Origin: Periconia sp. R9002
Taxonomy: Eukaryota > Ascomycota > Dothideomycetes > Pleosporales > Periconiaceae
Reading direction: 5' to 3'
NCBI GenBank assembly: GCA_023627715.1
Contig: JAMAHW010000027.1
Location: 1 to 64,000 of the forward strand
Length of the DNA: 64,000 bases
This document shows, piece by piece, positions 34,387 to 43,550 of the stretch (positions within the stretch are counted from its first letter, which is position 1; each line of letters begins with the position of its first letter). Made by a program: the position numbers and the translations under genes. The notes below the pieces were generated by a model that saw nothing but the letters and a program-made list of their open reading frames with translations, was not told the origin of the DNA and did not search any database.

Positions 34387-36190
34387 TCAAACATTCAAAA
34401 CCCTCTGAAAATATTTCTCCAGCTTCTGTCCGCCCTGCTCTCCTAACTCTACCACTGAACCTACCCACCCATCTGGTCGTAGAATGAACACAGCTCCCTG
34501 AGTTGCCCCAACACCGTACCGCCCATGCGCAGTCTGATCGACGTCATACAAAACTCTACCGTACGGCAGACTTCCAAGTGTCTCATAGGCCGAAGAACCA
34601 ACGGGCCCACCGAATATCGAAAGCCATGAAATTGGATATTTCGAATCAAGGAGCCATGGTAGCCCGTTCGCCGAGTTAGTGAATGCCGCAAGTTGACGCT
34701 TCGTGTGCTCTACTTCACCCGTAAATATCACAACGTAGAACTGTGCCATATTTGGCGTCTCCTTCTGCAAACGAGTGGCTTCAAAAGTGGCGGGCTTTTG
34801 GAGCTTTACATCGGGTGCGCGTTGACCTGGCAGAACTGTAGAAAGGCCCGACGACTGGCTGAGATTGAGATAGTCGTCTGCTTCGTAGAAGATGCCCAAC
34901 CCACTGGTGAAAGTGCCTGCCTCAGCCATTATTTTGCCCAGTATTTCATTCGGATCGGCATTTGGATCTCCTGTCCAGTTCTCCGGTAAATGCATCGTCA
35001 TGAGCCGCGAAATGTCTCGGTCGATTTCAATAAGTCGCCGTACGTTAGGCCGCCGTTCCGCTTCGTATGTTTGCAAAAGGTCTGTTTTTGCCAGTCCTTG
35101 AAGCGCAAGTGAGAGTTTCCAACCCAGATTGACAGCATCATGGAGGCCTGTGTTCATTCCTTGCGCGGCGCCTGAAGAATGCGTATGACAGGAGTCGCCA
35201 GCGAGGAAGACGCAATCCTTGACGAAGAAAGAGCGGGCGATACGTTGGCCAACCACATAGATAGTCCACCAATCCACCTGGCGGAAGCTCAGAGAGAAAG
35301 GTTTCACGGCGGCTATGGCTTCTTTCACAGCTGCTTCCTCGTCGAAAACAGTATATGCACTCTGGGTCGCTGGAGTGAACGCATAGCCGATTCGCGTTGC
35401 ACCTCGATCCAGAGCTGCCCATAGTACGTTGCCATGCGTCGGGCTCTCAATCGCACAGTACGTCCTCGGCTTAGGGAGGTCGGTTTCTACTACTCCATCC
35501 ACGCGCACCCATTTGTCTTCACTTGAAGACCCATCGAACGGAATTTCCATCGCTCTTCTTACAAAAGAACGTCCACCGTCAGCACCTACCAGGTATCTAC
35601 ACTTGACGACCCTCTTTTCGTGCGTTGTCTGATTTTCAATCTTGCTAACAATCCTATGTCCGCCTATCTCTATAGCTTCCATTACTTCAATCCCCTTCAG
35701 TTCCCATGGTGACTCCAATTGAACACCCTCCTTGGCCAATGCCTGCCTAAAGATCTCTTCTTGGTACTTTTGTCGCAGCACAAGCGCAAAGTTCCACTGG
35801 GTGTCGCTCATATTTTCCATAAAGCTCCAACCCCTACCAGGTACCTCCGTTCCATTCTGGTCGTAATTCACAGTGGAGCGACACGCAAAACACTGCTGGG
35901 CAAGCGAGTCCGCAAGACCCAGCTGATCGAGCATTTCACTGGAACGGGGGTACAGCGTGATGGCACGGCCATATTGATCTTGTGAAGATTTGGTTTCTTT
36001 CTCAATTATCTTAATACGATAGGAGGATTTAGGCAGGTTGCGGGCAAGTTGCAAGGCAGTTATGAGACCTAAGTAATTTGTTAGCACCAAGCTCTCTCAA
36101 CTCTAACGGAACCGTCACATAGGTACCGACAGGTCCTCCGCCAACCACTAGGACATCTACAATTTCGACAGCGGGTTCTTTATCCGTCAT
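34387..36190 (-). CDS. FAD-dependent aromatic monooxygenase (PHBH/phenol hydroxylase fold)
   Basis: Exons 36190-36127 and 36068-34387 give 581 residues starting MTDKEPAVEIVDVLVVGGGPVG. The first motif, GGGPVG at 17-22, binds the FAD ADP moiety. The second is the GD motif CVFLAGDSCHTHSSGAAQGMN with DAVNLGWKL, and the DG motif is YLVGADGGRSFVRRAM. These three define class A flavoprotein hydroxylases, which add one oxygen atom to an aromatic substrate using NAD(P)H. The C-terminal 150 residues have the thioredoxin-like end of the phenol 2-monooxygenase group (LPGQRAPDV, then FILRPDGWVG). An in-frame ATG 84 nt upstream is possible, but the chosen start has the better context. It is head-to-tail with the carbamoylase gene. 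The substrate is not readable; a heteroaromatic ring is possible given the neighbours. Confidence 0.85.
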
Positions 36191-36797
36191 CTTGGCTTGC
36201 GATCCGCTAGTCTTAGGTATACTTAAAAGTTTGGCTTGGAGGTCCCCGGTATGTTTTATAACAGCACATTCCACTAAGGTTACATGAACCCTGAACGCCT
36301 AGTTACGTATTGATCGAATTTTTCGACGGCGAGATTGAAAGTGTAGGGCGAGTTCAGCGAAGCAGCAGCTAATCGTCAGCAGCGGAAGATCGAATGACAA
36401 AATCGATAAAGCAGCCCCTCAACGCGGTTGGTTGGTTCATTGCTAGTGTGAAAGGACAAAGCTTCGAGAATGGGGGTTTGACGATAAGGCTCGGCAATAA
36501 TAGTCCCGATAAGCTATCGACATACCTGTGTATTCCCGAGGGGTTTGGAGATACCTTCGATGACTTGACACACCGTAAACACTAATATCGAAAAGAAAAT
36601 GACGGGCATTACCGAGACAGACCGAAAAGTAATTCACTAGCTTTTTACTCATGTGCATACTAACACTTGGGTAGGACGGGCTCTGAGAGGCGATCACATA
36701 GGCTGAAGTCTGTAACGAACGATCATATTGATAGCTCAAGTTACCTTTCTTGAGAATAGGATACATTGTCTTCAGGCAACTGAACTGTCGCCATGGG
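36191..36797. other. Intergenic upstream of the monooxygenase
   Basis: The stretch carries the monooxygenase promoter and the 3' flank of the carbamoylase gene. A cluster of GATA sites, listed separately, is its only notable content. Confidence 0.55.
36404..36519. promoter_or_regulatory. Cluster of four HGATAR sites
   Basis: CGATAA occurs on the + strand at 36404-36409, 36482-36487 and 36507-36512, and CGATAG on the minus strand at 36514-36519. HGATAR is the binding core of AreA/NIT2 nitrogen regulators in filamentous fungi. Four sites in 116 bp exceed the roughly one per 340 bp expected at even base composition. They lie 214-329 bp upstream of the monooxygenase start. Function is inferred. 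Confidence 0.45.
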
Positions 36798-38156
36798 CTA
36801 ATACTTTCCTTCTCTCACCATCTCATCATAGTACAATACTGAATCCAACAGTATCTGTGCCCCCAAAGCGCAATGCTCTGGGCTTGTATACTCATTAGGA
36901 TTGTGGCTGATGCCTTCCCGACTAGGTACGAATATCATGCTCGTTGGGCATACACGAGATGTCCATCCGCTATCATGGCCAGCTCTAGAGATTATAGTGT
37001 CCATGATTTGATCTTCGCTGACAGATTTCCGAGCAGCTTTGCGCACCGACTCGATGCAATGTGGATGGAATGTGGATTCCGGCAATCCCCAAGTTCGCTG
37101 AACACTGTACGATGTGCCATTCGATTCTTCCGCTATCACGCTGTCGAAAGCGCTGAAGATGGATGTTGCCAGCTGATCAACCATGTCATTGGTCGAGCAA
37201 CGAACATCGATGTTGAAATCTACACCTGCTGGAATGGTCGCTTGGCTTGAAGTATCGCTGTTTATCACCCCCACTGTAGCCACGCCTAGCCCAGTCTCCA
37301 ATGCCACATCGCGGACTGTAGAAATCAATCGTGATGCAGTGACAAGTGCATCTGATCGGTCCGGCATCGGTGTGGTGCCAGAATGGCCTTCCAAGCCTGT
37401 GACTCTAATTGCAAACCATTTCATTCCTTGTATTGATGTCACTACCCCCACAGATTTGCCTTCTCTTTCCAATATGGGTCCTTGCTCTATGTGGAGTTCG
37501 AAGTGACACTCCAGCGGGTTTTCTCTGTAATCGCATTTCGTGCTTCCCAGATATTCTATCTGTTCCAGCGCCTTCTTCATAGTAACGCCGTCCTTGTCCT
37601 GTAAGCTCCAACATGCATCCAATCCGGTGGAAGACTTGGTAGACCAGACTCCAGAAGCCATCATTGCCCCAGGGAAACGTGCTCCCTCCTCGTTAGTCCA
37701 GTCAACTAATGTGATGGGACAGTGCGTGGTGATGTGATTCTCGTGAAGACTTCGAAGGACCTCCAGGGCAGCTTGAACCCCTAGAATACCATCGTACCTA
37801 CCACCTTTATATTGGTTAAAAAGATGCGGATTCAAGAGAATGCTAGTCTTTGAGACAAAGAGACATGTCATACCTGCGGGCTGTGTGTCCAAATGACTGC
37901 CCATTGCGATAGGATTTTGGTCCTTGGCAGCCCCAGGTCGAGTTGCGAATATATTTCCCATCTCATCAACCTTGACTTCGCATCCTAAGCTCTTACACTC
38001 AGTGACCAACCAGTCGCGTGCCTCCTTGTCCTCCTGGCTGAGAGTCAAGCGACACATGCCCGTAGACGGTGCAGCAAGAGCTCCCCATGATGTGCACGTG
38101 CGTTGAAGTGTCTCATTCAATCTTTCGCCATTTATCTTCAAGTCTTCGTGGGCCAT
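36798..38156 (-). CDS. N-carbamoyl-amino-acid amidohydrolase / beta-ureidopropionase, M20 type (PYD3-like)
   Basis: Exons 38156-37874 and 37804-36798 encode 429 residues. The enzyme belongs to the hydantoinase/carbamoylase branch of the M20 metallopeptidase fold, which hydrolyses N-carbamoyl amino acids to the amino acid, CO2 and ammonia. Fungal beta-alanine synthase (Pyd3 of Lachancea kluyveri) is of this type. Metal ligands can be placed: H88 in GSHLDT, D99 in GGRYDGILG, E134 in TNEEGARF, the histidine of ELHIEQGP and the late histidine in SREGISHNPNE. Substrate-loop motifs QGMKWFAIRVTGLEGHSGTTPM are present. It could instead be an allantoate or N-carbamoyl-L-amino-acid hydrolase. Divergent arrangement with a dihydropyrimidinase supports the ureidopropionase or carbamoylase role. 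Confidence 0.87.
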   Translation of the reverse strand: MAHEDLKINGERLNETLQRTCTSWGALAAPSTGMCRLTLSQEDKEARDWLVTECKSLGCEVKVDEMGNIFATRPGAAKDQNPIAMGSHLDTQPAGMTCLFVSKTSILLNPHLFNQYKGGRYDGILGVQAALEVLRSLHENHITTHCPITLVDWTNEEGARFPGAMMASGVWSTKSSTGLDACWSLQDKDGVTMKKALEQIEYLGSTKCDYRENPLECHFELHIEQGPILEREGKSVGVVTSIQGMKWFAIRVTGLEGHSGTTPMPDRSDALVTASRLISTVRDVALETGLGVATVGVINSDTSSQATIPAGVDFNIDVRCSTNDMVDQLATSIFSAFDSVIAEESNGTSYSVQRTWGLPESTFHPHCIESVRKAARKSVSEDQIMDTIISRAGHDSGWTSRVCPTSMIFVPSREGISHNPNEYTSPEHCALGAQILLDSVLYYDEMVREGKY

Positions 38157-38508
38157 TTTTTGGTAACAGATGTGGTGTGATTATATCGCAGTGATGAAAA
38201 AGCGAGCGCACATCGCCGGGTGCGGTTTTCCGAAGACTAAACAGCCTGGTAGGGATCTATGACGAGTTTTCATGACTGATTATGATTAAGATATCCATGT
38301 CCAACAACTTGCGAGGCGCCTTGTGCATATCAGTCCAGATAGCTTAGCTCCGAGGGCAACATTTGGGCGGGGCAACATGAGGGGTTTGCGATAAGTACCT
38401 CACTCTTCAGGCTAGCGTCCGAGCGGACTGAAACAATCGCAATGCATATGTTAGAGACAGATGGACAAGTCTTTGAGGTAAAAGATCATTCTGAACTACT
38501 CCGAATAA
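38157..38508. promoter_or_regulatory. Divergent promoter of the carbamoylase and dihydropyrimidinase genes
   Basis: The 352 bp between the two start codons hold both promoters. HGATAR matches occur at 38337-38342 (AGATAG) and 38389-38394 (CGATAA), and a CCG/CGG palindrome sits at 38417-38428. The shared region makes coordinated expression likely, as for two steps of one pathway. Confidence 0.6.
38417..38428. promoter_or_regulatory. Palindromic CCG-N2-CGG site
   Basis: GTCCGAGCGGAC has exact five-base arms around two central bases. Paired CGG triplets are the usual targets of fungal Zn2Cys6 activators, here in everted orientation. Lying 81 bp before the dihydropyrimidinase start, it is a candidate site for a pathway regulator. 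No binding evidence exists in the sequence itself. Confidence 0.35.
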
Positions 38509-40114
38509 ATGGCACCTGATTACGACCTTATTATCTTGAACGGCGTAGTTGTGACAGACACGGACGTGGGAGACTATGATATTGGTATCAAGGACGAAAA
38601 GGTTGCCAAAGTAGCTAAGAGAGGAGACTTGAAGAATGTAACAGCGACTAGAACAATAGACGCCGAAGGCGGATATGTAATGGTATGTATTTGTGTGATC
38701 TTGACATGAAATGCGAGTTAACGGTACTGCAGCCTGGCGGAGTGGATGGCCATGTTCATCTGCAGGAACCGCCTCTGTTTGGCAAAGGATCATCAGCGGA
38801 CAACTATGAGACCGGTATGTCGAATTTCTCATCGAAAACAGAAACAAAGACTTATCCTATTATACAGGCAGTAGGTCGGCAGTGTGCGGTGGCACCACGA
38901 CTATGGTTACCTTTGCACCCCAAAAGAAGAGTGAAGATACACTTCTCGACACGCTTCACGCCACCCATGAAAGAGCGAGGGACAACTGTTACGTCGACTA
39001 CTCATTCCATTTGCTTGTCGGAAACCCCTCCGAGAAAGCACTTTCGGAATTCAAAACTCTACGCGAAGAGGGTATAACATCCCTCAAGATATACATGACC
39101 TACGCAGCCCTCAAACTTGACGATGGCCAAATTCTCGACGTCCTTCTCGAAGCTCGCAAGCAAAAAATCACAACCATGGTTCACGCCGAGAACGGCGAAG
39201 TCATCGATTGGATGACCAAGCAGCTCGAGAAGCGGAAGCTCTTTGCTCCAAAGTTCCACGGGACATCACATCCACCTGTGGCTGAGAACGAAGCAACACA
39301 CAGGGTGATACAACTTTCGGAATTCTTGGACAGCCCCATTCTTATCGTTCACGTGTCGACGCCCGAAGCAGCAGCACACATCAAGTCGGCACAAAATCGC
39401 GGTATCCCAATCTACGCAGAGACATGCCCGCAATATCTCTTCCTCACTCGCTCCGATCTCGACAAGCCCGGCTTCGAAGGCGCAAAGTGCGTATGCAGCC
39501 CGCCACCACGCGAGAGCGAAGCCGACTGCGACGTCATCTGGGACGGGCTCGCCGACGGAACGTTTACGATACTAAGCTCGGATCACTGCCCCTTCCGGTA
39601 CGACGACAATGTGAATGGCAAAAAAACATGCATCACTGATGAATACCCTGTGGGCCACTTCAAATACATCCCCAACGGTATCGCGGGCATCGAAACACGG
39701 CTCTCGCTCGCGCTGGGAGCAAACCGTCTAGACCTCAAAAAGTTTGTAGAGCTGACTTCGGCCAACCCCGCAAAACTCTATGGGTTGCACCCACTCAAGG
39801 GTGCCTTGGTGGAAGGAAAGTCGGATGCCGACATCAACATATGGTACCCACCAGGAAAGATGGAAGAATTCCAACTGAAGAATGAAATGCTACATCACAA
39901 TGTCGATTACACACCCTTTGAAGGCAGGACACTGAAACAATGGCCTCGCTACACCTTGCTTAGGGGCAAGGTGGTATGGGATAGGGAAAATGGTGGGCTC
40001 TTGGGTGAGAAGGGCTACGGGAAGTTCATCAGGAGAGAGCCCAGTTCTTTGGCAAAACCGAGACACTCGGGAGAATGGGATGTCTACGAAGATGGAACGT
40101 TTGGATTCTCCTGA
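38509..40114 (+). CDS. Dihydropyrimidinase / D-hydantoinase (PYD2-like)
   Basis: Exons 38509-38682, 38733-38814 and 38868-40114 give 500 residues. The enzyme opens the ring of dihydrouracil, dihydrothymine or hydantoins by hydrolysis of the cyclic amide. It is a cyclic amidohydrolase with a two-zinc centre, and all ligands are visible: H65 and H67 in GGVDGHVHLQ, the lysine to be carboxylated K159 in SLKIYMTY, H191 in MVHAENG, H247 in VHVSTPEAA and D324 in LSSDHCPF. No targeting signal is seen, so it is probably cytosolic. The neighbouring carbamoylase would act on its product. No dihydropyrimidine dehydrogenase lies in the window, so the first step, if uracil is the substrate, must be encoded elsewhere. 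Confidence 0.92.
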
Positions 40115-40699
40115 ATCTGTGGGTGAGTGGAGATCTGTTTCATGGGGTGGAGTTCTCATTTGATATTGATATTTCGGGTTCTGTTTTCCATATCTCATTC
40201 AAAATCCAGGAGAGAAGTGTATACACAGCTCAGCCCATCCCTACACTTTTGTTTCAAGCGACATGAATCGTTGTTTTTGTTGATACCCACCGATTCGTAC
40301 AACAAGAAGTATTTTGCGAAACAGCAGTGTTTCATGCTATCCTTGCTTGCTATCATCTTGAAACAACCAGTAGACCAAGTATAGTCAAACACGGAAAGTA
40401 GAATGTAAAAGAGAAATCGAGGAGAGAGAGCAACGGCGAACCACGACACAAAATTTTCAATGGGAATAAAGTAAGGAGGTCAGCTCAGACAGGCATTCCA
40501 ACATCATGGACACAGTCAAGCGTTCAAAGCACGTTTTTCGGGTCGAGGAGTCATGAATTCCAGGCACAAATAATATCGATTCGAAAATATTTACTTGAAG
40601 AATGAAAGATGTAACAGCAACCGGACAAACCGATCTTATGCAATCGTCATTACGCTATCGTCACAAGGGAAGAGAACATCCCAAGCTTTCTTGATTTCT
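40115..40699. other. Convergent intergenic region
   Basis: This separates the 3' ends of the dihydropyrimidinase and the LPMO gene. It is AT-rich with no coding exon that I can support. Confidence 0.55.
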
Positions 40700-41555
40700 C
40701 TATCCGGACCAGACAGCCGGGCCGGGGGAGACGTAGGTGAAGGAGCTGTCGTAGATGGCCTTGGTGAAGAGAGGGTCGCTGTGAAAGCCGAGTCAGTCTA
40801 CCATACTCGCACTGTTCATACCATCTGAAGGGATATACATACCTGAGCTTGTAAGCCCCAGGGAAGCTGACACCGGAAGGAGTCGCGCTACCGCCGCCAG
40901 TGACCTTGACCTGGAAGCATGAGACGTAGGGCTGGGGGTTTCCAGCACCAGCATGGAGGGCAATGACCTCGGCGCGGACGAGGTAGTTGCCAGCCGCGAG
41001 GCTCTTGGGGACGGTGAAGGCGCGCTTTCCGCAGTTTGCGTTGAGGATCTCGGTACCCCAGGTCGGGGTGGTGCCCTTGTAGCCATCTTCGGCGACCTTG
41101 AAGAACGAGGCGCTGGTTGCGGTTGTGGCATCGGCTACTTTGGCCATGTAGATGAGGACCGGGCCATAGTGGTTACCGCCGATGGCGGGCTGGCTGCAGG
41201 AGCGCTCATTGGGCTGGGCGTGCATCTCGACGGTGAGTGAGTCACCAGCTGGTTTTATTGTTAACTTTAGTGCTCAGGTGTGAATTTCTTCATTTCGTTA
41301 TTGTCCCCCTTTTTCTCAAAGATAGAGGACTGAAAAGACTGAGCACGTACCAGCGACTTCGCACACTCCCGAAGTAGCCTTGGGCGAAATACCACAGAAC
41401 ATATCGGGGGAGCTCAGCGACGAAATGGGGTTGTTGTTCAAGACGGTCCTGGTGCAGCTAGTGGCTTTGTCGGAGCTTCCGACCCACAGGTCTTGCCATG
41501 TCGAGTGGGCGGAGACAGCGGCCGCAGTGGCGAGGACAAGGCTAGCGGTTCTCAT
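40700..41555 (-). CDS. AA9 lytic polysaccharide monooxygenase, secreted
   Basis: Exons 41555-41351, 41248-40843 and 40778-40700 encode 229 residues. AA9 enzymes (formerly GH61) are copper monooxygenases that cut crystalline cellulose or hemicellulose oxidatively. A 16-residue signal peptide (MRTASLVLATAAAVSA) ends exactly before H17, the N-terminal histidine of the copper brace. The second brace histidine is H95 in GGNHYGPVLIYMAKV, and the axial tyrosine is Y176 in QPYVSCFQV, with H167 and Q174 in the second sphere. Cysteines for two disulfides are present. There is no carbohydrate-binding module or linker; the protein ends shortly after the conserved YVSPGPAVWSG. Regioselectivity cannot be read by eye. 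Confidence 0.92.
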
Positions 41556-43550
41556 TTTGGATGTTTTTCAGTTCTTGATGTTTCCCAGGGAGTATAGAAC
41601 GATAAGCTGGTTGCTATTCGAGAAACGGAATTAGCGAAGGTGAGTGCAAATCTTTATCTCGAGTGCGCGGCGGTGCTCGGAAAATCCAAGTCGAAAAAGA
41701 AACGGCTATTTGAGCTTTTATATCCATCCTGATCCTCATATGTGTGGGTGGTGGTGACAGTGCGGGAGGGGTCGACGTGTGGTCTGTTGTTTAAATTAAT
41801 ACCTACTATACAGTAAACATACCAAGCGTGTTTCTACCGGACCGGTAAGCCACCGATCGTCATATTGCATCGCCCAATTTGATCGTGAGCCAAAATCACT
41901 CCAGTAAATTTCTCCTTGGCCTGGACCTGGTTGGTCATTAATCTATGTTTCATATGCCACCCCAGCTCCGGCAAACGGTATTGCGGTAGTACGCGCCTGC
42001 AGACCTACCAATTTATGCATGCTCCAGCAAGGTCGTCACCCAACTTATTGCTATCTCGATCGGGGCTGAACGTTTTACAGTGTAATTGTATATCGGCAAT
42101 CTACTGCGCGGCCGAGTGAAGTGTTGCACTTCAGATCCTGGATTGAGAACGGAAGGCCAGACAAATGTGGTCATCTGGTTCGAGGTCTTGTCTACAACGG
42201 GAGTATATAGTGCGGTGATGGCATGCCAGACTACGCTACATTCTATAAGGCATATAAGCAACAACGTCTGGGCTTGGAACATGATTATATTTGGATTCTA
42301 TGAGCTGTTAAGCATAGAAAAATAAATCCCTTTTTCACACGGTGATGTTTAACCTTGATGGCTCAAGGCTGGCTATTGTAGATGACGCACTGACGTATGA
42401 CGAGCATCGTACTGCTTCTCCCACATAACACATCACGCCTTGAGATTCATTTCGTGGATGATTTTCTACGTGCTAGCCGCTGTTTTGAGCAGCTTTGATG
42501 CTTGGACGTAGACGGAGTTTTGGGTGGGTACTGATAGAACCTTTCTTATACGGCTTCATCTCCCGACATTCCAAGATCACGTCAATGTACCTTGACGCGC
42601 TTATCTGACGATGTTCATGCACGAATAGTTCCAATTGTGAATAACAAACAATGTAATTAATGAAGATGCTCTGTTAATCTAGAACTAGACTGACCGTGAC
42701 TAATTTCCAGCAAGTGGAGGCCAATGATAATGCCCACTCACATGGTTTTCTGTAATTTTAGCTCCAATATTGCATACAATAGCTACCTGGGTAGCTATGC
42801 ATGCAACTATATACTTAAACGGGGTTTATTCTACACCACATAGGAAATGAAAATGAAGATAATAGAAGTTGGTCAACAATAAAAGAAAAATAGAACAGAA
42901 AAACATCCGCGGATACCTGTCCCCACCCTCACCCAGATGTCCTGACGGCAAGGAATAGGCGAAATTGTTTCGTTTCATTTATCCAATGAGTGGGTGGGGT
43001 CACCTCACCATGGGCGGGCTAATTTCATTGTTTGGTTTCTTGAATAGAGAATCCGAATCACGTGTGCAAATAGGCAGCCTCAAGCACACACATGCAGTGC
43101 AAGGGGAGTCGGCTAGATGTTCATCAGATATGTATTAGTTTGAATTAAATCAGGACGTGGGAAGGAATTCATAGTCATCTGTTGTAATTGAGCTAGGCAG
43201 CAGCCGTATGATTTAGACTCAGGTAATGTACCCTGGTCATCGGCGCACCATCGACTCTCGACCGAACATTCTCTAAGCTCTGAAAGCAAGGCCAAATACA
43301 AAAACAGAAACAATCATAATAACACAGTGCATTCCGATCGAGCAGACGCGCAACTTCACACTTGGATAAAACGACATGTGGATTTTGAATTTGATTTTAT
43401 TATTTTGATTTGATTTCAATCATGGAATAGTACAAGTGGTATACTCAACGATACAGCACCAGACATTAGACAAAAGGAATAAGGGCTCCAATGCCCATTA
43501 CCACCCTCTCATTAATACTAATTGAACAGGAGATGAAACAAATCTCAGAT
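41556..43550. other. Two-kilobase intergenic region, LPMO promoter side and H+-ATPase 3' flank
   Basis: No frame above about 90 codons occurs and none shows family features. The AT content rises towards 43380-43430 (TTTTATTATTTTGATTTGATTT). The LPMO-proximal part should contain its promoter. I see no RNA gene or transposon end. Confidence 0.5.

Noticed and set aside
36191..36274. N-terminal extension of the flavin monooxygenase (MECAVIKHTGDLQ...)
   Set aside because: The downstream ATG has good context and gives the usual short lead before the GGGPVG motif; the extension adds nothing recognisable.
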